From Geosiphon pyriformis (taxonomy: Eukaryota; Glomeromycota; Glomeromycetes; Archaeosporales; Geosiphonaceae), in contig JAAOMT010000211.1 in the NCBI GenBank assembly GCA_016748015.1, positions 54,248 through 118,247 of the forward strand: 64,000 bases of DNA. Direction: 5' to 3'. Every line of letters begins with the position of its first letter. Within the stretch, counting starts at the first letter, position 1. The translations under genes and the position numbers were made by a program. Below are positions 57,301 through 64,000 of the stretch, piece by piece. The notes under the pieces are model-generated. The model worked only from the letters and a program-made list of their open reading frames with translations, was not told the origin of the DNA and searched no databases.

Positions 57301-59690
57301 AAATAATTTAATAAGTTAATTGATTGAATTTACATTTAAAAACATGATTTTTTTTGCTTTTAAAATTATTTAAAATTGACTAAAATATTATATATTTAAT
57401 AATTTAATTATATTTTAATTAAAATTAGTTTTAACAAATATATTATTATTATTCAAAACAAAAAAAACTGGTGTTTATAATTAAAGATTATAATTAATAC
57501 AGTTATAATAAAACTGGTAAAAAACTAATATTTTATTTTTTACAAAAAATAAATAATGATTTAAAAAATAATAAAAAATATTTTTTTAAGATATTTTAAA
57601 AAAATTAATTGTTTTAAGTTTAAAAAAGAAAAAAAATATTTTTGGTTTTTTTGGCTATTTAAATAAAGATAAAAAAAATTTCTGTAAAAAAATAGTTTTA
57701 TTATTAATATTTGTTAAAGATTTTTAGATTTTTTATAATAATAGCAATTATACTAAACCTATAATTAATTAATTATTTAAAAAAAACTTTAAATAAAGAA
57801 AAATCTTATTTTAAAATAAAAAATAATGTTTTTTTAACTGTTTTATGTTTATATTATTTAAAAAAACATTTTAAAAAAATGTAGCTGTTTTAACTTTGAA
57901 AAAAACTTTTTAAGTATTAAAATTATTAAAACAATAAAAAAAAATTTGTTTATTTTAAATTTTTTGTTTTGGTTATAGTTATAAAAAATATAAAAAAAAG
58001 TTAAAAAGTTTTTTTTTAATAATTATTTATTTAAAAATAATTAAAATAAAATAAAATATAAAAATAAGAAAAGCAAATTAAATTATTTATTATTTAAATA
58101 AATAAAATTTTTTATATATTTTTCTTGTATTTTTATAATTACAATTAAAACAAAGAATAAAAAAGTTACAATTTTTTTATTTTTTAAAATATTAATAATA
58201 TTTTTACTAATAAAGTACTTAAAGCTATAAAAATTGTTTATAAAAGTGTTTTTTTTTAAATAAAATAGTAATTAATTAGTTTTTGTTAATTTAAAAACAT
58301 ATTTTTTATGTTTAATTAAAAGTTTTTCTTTTTTAAATTTTTTTTAAAAAGATATATTTAAAGTAATATTAATATAATCTTTGTTTTTTTTAAAAGCTTT
58401 AAAGTATTTAATAAAAAATTAATAATCAAATTATTTTTTTATTTTTATTTTTTTTTATTGTTGTTTAAATAATTAAAAAAACCAAAAAACAACTTTTTTA
58501 AACTTTTATTATGTTTAATAATAACTTTTTTAAAATATTGAAAAAATTTTCTTTTTTTTGATACTAGTTTTAGTGTTTTAAACTAATTTTTTTTGTAAAA
58601 AATAATGTTTTTGTTTTTTGGCTTTTTTGTCAATTCTGTATTATTTATATTAATTATAATATTTAACTTTGTTGTAATTAAAGATAAAAATTTTTTTTTA
58701 AACAATAATAATAAAAACATATTAACCAATTTTAGTTTAAATTAATTTTTATTTATATTGTTAAATTTAGACCAAATTTTACCAGTTTTAAAAATAAAAT
58801 AAAATATGTTTTTATAATTAATTTATTAAATTATTTAATCTTAAAAATTAAACTAATTAAATAAAATTAAAGATATATTTTTTTTTGTTTTTTAATAATA
58901 TAATAGAACTTGTAATAATTAATCTTTTTACAAATAATAATTTGTAATAATTAATAATTTTTTATTAAATAATAATTATTAACTTCTAATAAATTATATA
59001 TATATAAATTAGTTTAAAGAGATAAAATTTTATATAATTATATTTAAAATTATTTAATAATTTATATAATTTTTAATATAAAAAAAATTTATTAAAAATT
59101 ATAATAATATTATATTATTAACAATAATAATTAAAAAAAGTTTGTATATATGTTTTTTTTCCAATTTTAATCGATTCTTTGAGAATATATTATATATAGT
59201 CTAAACTATTAATTGTTATTTTAAAAATCTTATTACTATTATTTAATTAATATAATATATTTGTAATTTGAATAAGTTTTTTATGCTTAAATAATTTAAT
59301 ATTAATTTTTTTAATATTATTTCAGATTTTTAAATTTGTTATTAAATTATAATAAACTTCAATTATGTTTTAATTAGTTAATTTAATATGAATTCTTACT
59401 TTAAAAATAAGATTTATAATTTTTAATACTTAGTTATTTAATGTATAATATTAAAATTTTTGTGATTTTTTTTTCTAATTTAATATTATATGCTGTTTTT
59501 ATTAGATTAAAATAATATCAACAGTTTTAAATAATATATGTATTAATATTAAATCAATATTTTTAAATTTAATAAATTGTTTAAAATAAGTTAATATGAT
59601 AAATATTTTTATATTTAGTATTATATTAATTAATAATATATATAAACATAATAATAATACTTAAATACTATAATAATAATAATATTTATT
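54351..59690. other. Extreme AT desert, right
   Basis: About 5.3 kb of nearly pure A/T with many TTTTTTAAAA words and no recognisable coding, RNA or repeat content. It separates LINE relic 2 from the well preserved LINE and ends in the AAAT-repeat tail of that LINE. Confidence 0.6.
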
Positions 59691-59715
59691 TATTTATTTA
59701 TTTTTTAATTTAACG
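59683..59715 (-). repeat. AAAT-repeat 3' tail of the LINE
   Basis: On the minus strand the LINE ends ...CTCATTCGTTAAATT followed by AAAAAATAAATAAATAAAT. A tetranucleotide tail in place of poly(A) marks the target-primed insertion end. Confidence 0.65.
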
Positions 59716-59825
59716 AATGAGGTCCATACACAATCTAACACTATACATCAAAGAAATGATCTAAACTAGGCATGAATCATGCATTTTCTACATGTAACCA
59801 GCCACTCAGGCCAGTCAAAACAACA

Positions 59826-60845
59826 CTATACAGCTATATAAACAGAAACTGAATTACCAATGCTAGAGAAAAACATGTAAGACTTGCGAAAACCAAAATA
59901 CACACCAAAAGCTTTATTGATACCAAGCAAATCAATTACATCAGTAAAAAGATGCGAAGTCAAACTAGAGACCAAAGTAGGAGACGAGTCATTTAAAAGA
60001 ATCAGTCCATGCTTTTTCATATAAGCACGATGTTTGGCACAAACCAACCATATCTCATCTCTAAAAGCGAGGCCAAGAAAACATGTGAAATTAACGACCT
60101 TCAAACATGCCATCTTGGGACTATGAAAAACGGAGACAGCTTCACAAAACCAATTATCAAAAACAAAACCCTTATGAAGAGCCATGGACACCAAGGAACC
60201 TAAAACACAAGATGACAACAACTGCAACAAACATGAAAAAGAGACAGAAGAACCAGAAAGTGTTTTCCAAGTGTCCATGTGAGAATCCAACAACCGACAC
60301 CGAGCAGAATCATCGACCTCACAAGAAAAAACATGATCTGACACCTCCACGTCACCACAATATAAACACAACACACTGAGATAAAGTCTATTATAAAGCC
60401 ATTTTCGAACAGCTACAGGCAACCGATGATGCAAAGCCTTCATAAAATAAGAGTGTGTATTAGCCAAAATCCTGCTAGTGAAACTGGTGGCCATATGCAA
60501 ATCAAAATGCCACACCAAAGAAGAGCGAGACCAATTAATATCAGTCCGCAAGTTGTCAGGCAAAAACTTAGAACCAGATCCTACTTCCCAACATGCATGA
60601 CACATGGCATGAAAAGTGTCATAGACAAAGTGTCTTGAATTGTCAGAAACAATGTTGCCATCAGCCATTAAAAAGTGTTCATCCAGGTAAAGAGAAAAAA
60701 ACCAGTCGGAAACAGAATCAGCACTGGCAATTACATCAGCATGCTCATTTCCCAAAACTCCAGAATGACCTTTGACTTTGTGCCAAGCAACATTTAGGAC
60801 CTTACTGGAAATAACATTGGCAATATGCTGACACTCAATTCAACA
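59826..60845 (-). pseudogene. LINE RNase H end and C-terminal CCHC domain
   Basis: Opens after two TGA codons (60840-60842 and 60846-60848) with IECQHIANVISSKVLNVAWHKVKGHSGVLGNEHAD, the last RNase H motif with its Asp. The C-terminal part has the zinc motif CLYCG...DHVFSC near 60320-60365, typical of I/R1-group LINE C termini. It runs 309 codons from 60755 without a stop and ends at 59826-59828. Confidence 0.87.
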
Positions 60846-61301
60846 TCAATTCCGGAAATTAGGAGCCACCATACCCAATTCCGATTTGCAAGCATCTAAA
60901 GTAGACTGACTATCTGAAAACAAATGGACATTACTAAAAACAGAAACACACTCGAGAGCCAACACAATTGCCTGTAACTCAGCCATAGTAGATGACATCA
61001 AGCCAGACACACCAACACCCAAACCCATACCAATGTCCTTGAAAAAAGCCGCAGCACCCACTTTACAGCCAACTGTACCCAAATTTCTCAATGACCCATC
61101 AGTATAGACAGACAACACCCTTGCATTAACCTGTGAAAGATGATCACAAATAGACACAAAGCCAGAAGAACCCAGAATGTCCAAAGGACCCATATTAGCA
61201 AGAACTGGGATGCAAGCAGGAGAGGAGTTCTCACCAGCAAGAAACACAGCAGAAAGTCTGAACCACTCAGGAATAGGGCCATGAGGGTCCAGTTTCTTCT
61301 A
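60846..61301 (-). pseudogene. LINE RNase H domain
   Basis: Open 61247-60846. Catalytic residues: Asp in VYTDGS (61098-61100), Glu in MAELQAI (about 60978-60980), Asp in FSDSQS (about 60912-60914). They degrade the RNA strand after reverse transcription. Upstream, the family FKRWKRLDP-like motif has TGA TAG in place of Arg-Trp (61302-61307 region). It is homologous to the fossil at 3914-4321. Confidence 0.88.
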
Positions 61302-61769
61302 TCACTTAAATGTGGACCAATCAAAGACTATATCATGATGATCACAAATTTGGTCTACAAAGGCCACACCATACCACTGAAGTGAGGGGAGACACCTGGA
61401 GAAAACTGATTCACCCAAAACAGTTAACATGGGCATCCCACTATTGACATGAAAAGAATTGGCAAAGGATCCACCCAGAGACAATTTGCAATTATAAAGC
61501 ACACGAACCACATCCGCCAGAAAATTATTAGAGGCGCTAACATGAATGCGAACAGGAGAACTCAATAGATGAATAGGGTGCCAACACAAAACCTGTAGAT
61601 TATGAGACCTATGAGAGAACAAACGTCCCACAATTCCACCAGAGTTGGCAAAATTAATAAGAGAAGCAACCTTGTTTTCAGACTGAATCTGCAGGAAAGA
61701 TTTCAAATCATAAAAGAAGGGGTGGTGAATTGAATTACTAGGAAAGTCAAGTAGAAGTCCAGATTTAAG
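61302..61769 (-). pseudogene. LINE RT-RNase H connection region
   Basis: 134 open codons (FANSGGIVGRLFSHRSHNLQVL, NNFLADVVRVLYNCKLSLGG, VLGESVFSRCLPSLQWYGVAF). No catalytic motif. Relic 2 retains the homologous piece at 50063-50434. A TAG at 61770-61772 lies upstream. Confidence 0.8.
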
Positions 61770-62650
61770 CTACAGGCCCTTATGAATCATAGCATCCCAC
61801 TTGTTGCAAATGCCAATAGGAACAAAGCTAAATTGTGTCCTGTAGCTAATAATAGGCTGAAGAACCACTGAAACTAAATATAAGAACTGATTATCTGAGA
61901 TAGCTTTTTTTAGAACCAAATTTGTAAAGAAACAAATATCCGAATATGCTTTAGCTAAACTAGGTCTGGAAAAACCCTCAGTCGACAAAAATATGTCCAG
62001 ATACCAATGGGATTCATCTTTTTTGGCAACAGAGATAGGTGAACTACTAATGAAAAGAGTGGAATTTCTAACCCTATAATTGATGGAAATAGCTACAGTC
62101 TTGTCATTGTTTATTAAAATGTCATTAATCTGGAAAAACTCACTAGCAACATTCAAAATGTGTTGAGTAGTGCTCTGACTATTGCCAACCCAAATCATAT
62201 TATCAACAAAAGCACCAGCAGCAAAACAAAAAAAAAGCCCAACCTGTGACTTAACACAACTACTCTTGGAAACGAAATGAGAAATTAGCCTGTACTCACA
62301 CATACTCTTCTAATGCTTAACTTTGCACAAAAAAAGATCATAAAAAATGTGCCACAGAAGGGAAAAAAAGACCTCTCCTTGATCTAAACTATCATGGACC
62401 CAATAACCATCTGTCAAACCAAAATCTGTTATGACTTGATTAGTGCGATCTTTGTAAATGCCGCCAAAAAACCGAATAAACCTGTTGCACATTTTAATTC
62501 TGACTAGACACTTCTCTAAATGCTTCCAGCCAACCAAATCATATGTTTTCCTCATATCCTACAAGACCAGCCAAAGTTCTCGGTTCTTTTCCAGGGCATT
62601 CTCAACAACCGAACCAACTGCAAAAATGGGGAACTGTGTCATTGTACCTT
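61770..62650 (-). pseudogene. LINE reverse transcriptase core
   Basis: Palm motifs: LVL.DMRKTYDLVGW (motif A; TAG where Gln is expected, first Asp present), LDQGEVFFSLLW (motif B) and GAFVDNMIW (motif C; FVDD changed to FVDN, G-to-A). Open parts are 62555-62310 and 62303-61770, separated by a TAG. It is in another frame from the upstream part, owing to an indel near 62690. Confidence 0.9.
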
Positions 62651-63994
62651 TCAAAACCAAAAAATTGTCACCACAAAGGACATTATGAGTGCTGCTGCTG
62701 AAGAAATCCTGTTTGAGAGTATTTTGGAGAGAATTTTGCGAGCTGTCTCAATTAGTGCAATAAGATGAGTATTTGTAAGAACACCCTCCCATTCATATGG
62801 TTTGGGAATTATTGAAACCCAAGCTTCTCTCCAGGGACCAGGGACAGATTCCTCAGATAAGCAAAAGTTCAAAAACACCAAGAGCATATTAAAGACCAAA
62901 ATATCGCAATGTTTCCAAAGCTCATTTGAGATACCTGAAAGGCCAGCAGCTTTGCCATCCGGCAGGTTGGAGACAATCCTAAACAGTTTGTCAAAGTTGA
63001 TCAAACCCATCACACCAGAAAAAGCTTTATCGAAAACATAACCTAGAGGACGATACTGGCAAAACCACTCATCATTAATATTAAGCACTACCTTTTGCTT
63101 TCTAGTCCAATCTTCCATAATCTCATCCACCTTGGACTTCACTGGAGCAGAATCCAACACCAGCTTATCTTCCACCACCAAATGGTCCAAAACCATCTTG
63201 CGGAAGGGTTGCTTCAAAACACTACGTACAGTATGACCTTTGTTCAACTCAAAACTCTCTATTCTTTTGTTAATTGCCAACTTGATCTGAGATTTTTTGG
63301 CACAGTTTGATTCTGACAACTTAGATGAATGGTAGAATTTCCTGATCTTGGCCAAAGCTGAACGAATAGTATCAAAATGGGAACCCGAAAGAAAGAGAGA
63401 ATCCACAACAGAAGTGTTAGCAGGATCAATCCCTTTCCATGTATCAAGTAGAGAAACAAACTCCTTATGAGAGACCAGACAAGAGGCTTTGACAATCTTT
63501 GACACCAAAAGTTCTAATTTGTGAAATCTGGATGATATTTTATTATAGACACTATCGAAACCTTTAAACCACTTTTTTTTGAAAACATTCTCAGCCAACA
63601 AACACACTACTTGGCAAAGGTGATCCCACATTGTGTCCAGGTCCAGACTTATCTTGGCAGCATAAAATTCATCATGGAACATGGCAGCATTTGCTGACAT
63701 ATCCTCTTTAAACTTGATCCATTCAGCATCACCAGCATTCACAAAATTGTACTTCCAATGATCTTTATTCACTTGTTTGCGCAATGTGTTCAACTGCACA
63801 TCTAGTAAACCACCAAGACCCATGGAAACAGAAACAGCTTTATGATCAGTATCAAAATACTCTTCAACACCAGACACATTATGATCCAGAATTGTATTAA
63901 TTAAACTCGACGACACAAACACATAATCAATAATTTTAGCTACTCCACGAGAATTGGCCCATGTAGCTTCCTTTCCAAACAAGCTTCCACTCAA
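62651..63994 (-). pseudogene. LINE endonuclease end and RT N-terminal part
   Basis: 447 open codons. It begins in the EEP endonuclease: ATWANSRGV..IDYVFVSSSL and the catalytic FDTDHKAV. A helical linker of about 200 residues follows, then RT finger motifs LPDGKAAGLSGISNELW and AWVSIIPKPYEWEGVLTNT. The usual RPI of the next motif reads HLI. The frame is lost after SSAALIM by an indel; in the other frame NVLCGDNF continues. The 5' limit is set by the window edge, not by a real start. Confidence 0.88.
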
Positions 63995-64000
63995 GAAGTT

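Larger units (their letters stand above)
59700..64000 (-). mobile_element. LINE (RNase H-bearing, I/R1/Tad-like), best copy, 5' end cut
   Basis: Non-LTR retrotransposon on the minus strand. From the window edge leftwards: end of the EEP endonuclease, RT, RNase H, CCHC domain, 3' UTR and AAAT tail. The endonuclease N terminus and ORF1 lie beyond 64000. GC content is far higher than in the rest of the window and CpG is still present, so it is the youngest LINE here. It is dead all the same, with one frameshift, several stops and FVDN in place of FVDD. Assignment to a clade is by domain order only. Confidence 0.88.

Noticed and set aside
42791-59690. Mitochondrial or plastid-like insert, suggested by AT richness
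   Set aside because: No rRNA, tRNA or respiratory-chain coding sequence is readable, and a nuclear LINE fossil lies in the middle.
60009-60775. Plus-strand open readings over the LINE (also 62458-63310)
   Set aside because: They are antisense to the RT, RNase H and CCHC coding frames, which carry recognisable domains.

Overview
This 64 kb window holds no recognisable host gene, rRNA or tRNA. It is a strongly AT-rich block of nested and decayed transposable elements from a eukaryotic nuclear genome. The Ty3/gypsy family (one Gag-Pol with a dUTPase) and the RNase H-bearing LINE both resemble families I associate with early-diverging Mucoromycota, especially Glomeromycotina (arbuscular mycorrhizal fungi and Geosiphon). 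That assignment is inferred from protein style and base composition and is not proven.

Layout, left to right. 1-3341: 3' end of gypsy copy A (RNase H tail, integrase, ORF3, LTR), plus strand. 3342-8375: fossil LINE (relic 1, minus strand), interrupted by repeat R1 (about 5795-6678). 8379-18238: near-complete gypsy copy B (plus), TSD ATGG. 18822-38586: gypsy copy C (plus), TSD ATAA, itself split by gypsy copy D (24171-34012, minus, TSD CCAC/TCAC). B and C both lie inside one repeat unit (R4; pieces at 8376-8378, 18243-18821 and 38591-38891), and R4 lies inside the endonuclease of LINE relic 1. Relic 1 resumes at 38892, is cut again by R3 and R2, and ends near 42.8 kb. So one LINE is spread over about 39 kb with nesting LINE > R4 > C > D. 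42.8-48.5 kb and 54.4-59.7 kb are extreme AT deserts. 48.5-54.35 kb is a second fossil LINE. 59.7-64.0 kb is a third, much better preserved LINE copy that runs off the right edge.

How the gypsy family is built. After the 5' LTR and a TGGTGCTCT primer-binding site comes one long frame: Gag (CCHC knuckle), aspartic protease, a cysteine-rich zinc-ribbon-like segment, a trimeric-type dUTPase with all five motifs, RT and RNase H. A stop follows in every copy. Integrase is a separate 1386-nt ORF with its own ATG, after a CA-rich spacer. A third ORF of unknown function (ORF3, about 235 codons) lies between integrase and the 3' LTR and ends inside the LTR. Every copy is disabled.

Decay pattern. Many premature stops are TGA, TAG or TAA where a sister copy or the family motif has Arg, Gln or Trp. 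TGA/CAA pairs at homologous sites point to ancestral CGA codons lost by C-to-T change on either strand, as expected for methylated-CpG deamination. The same bias explains why the older LINE copies are now 80-90% AT.
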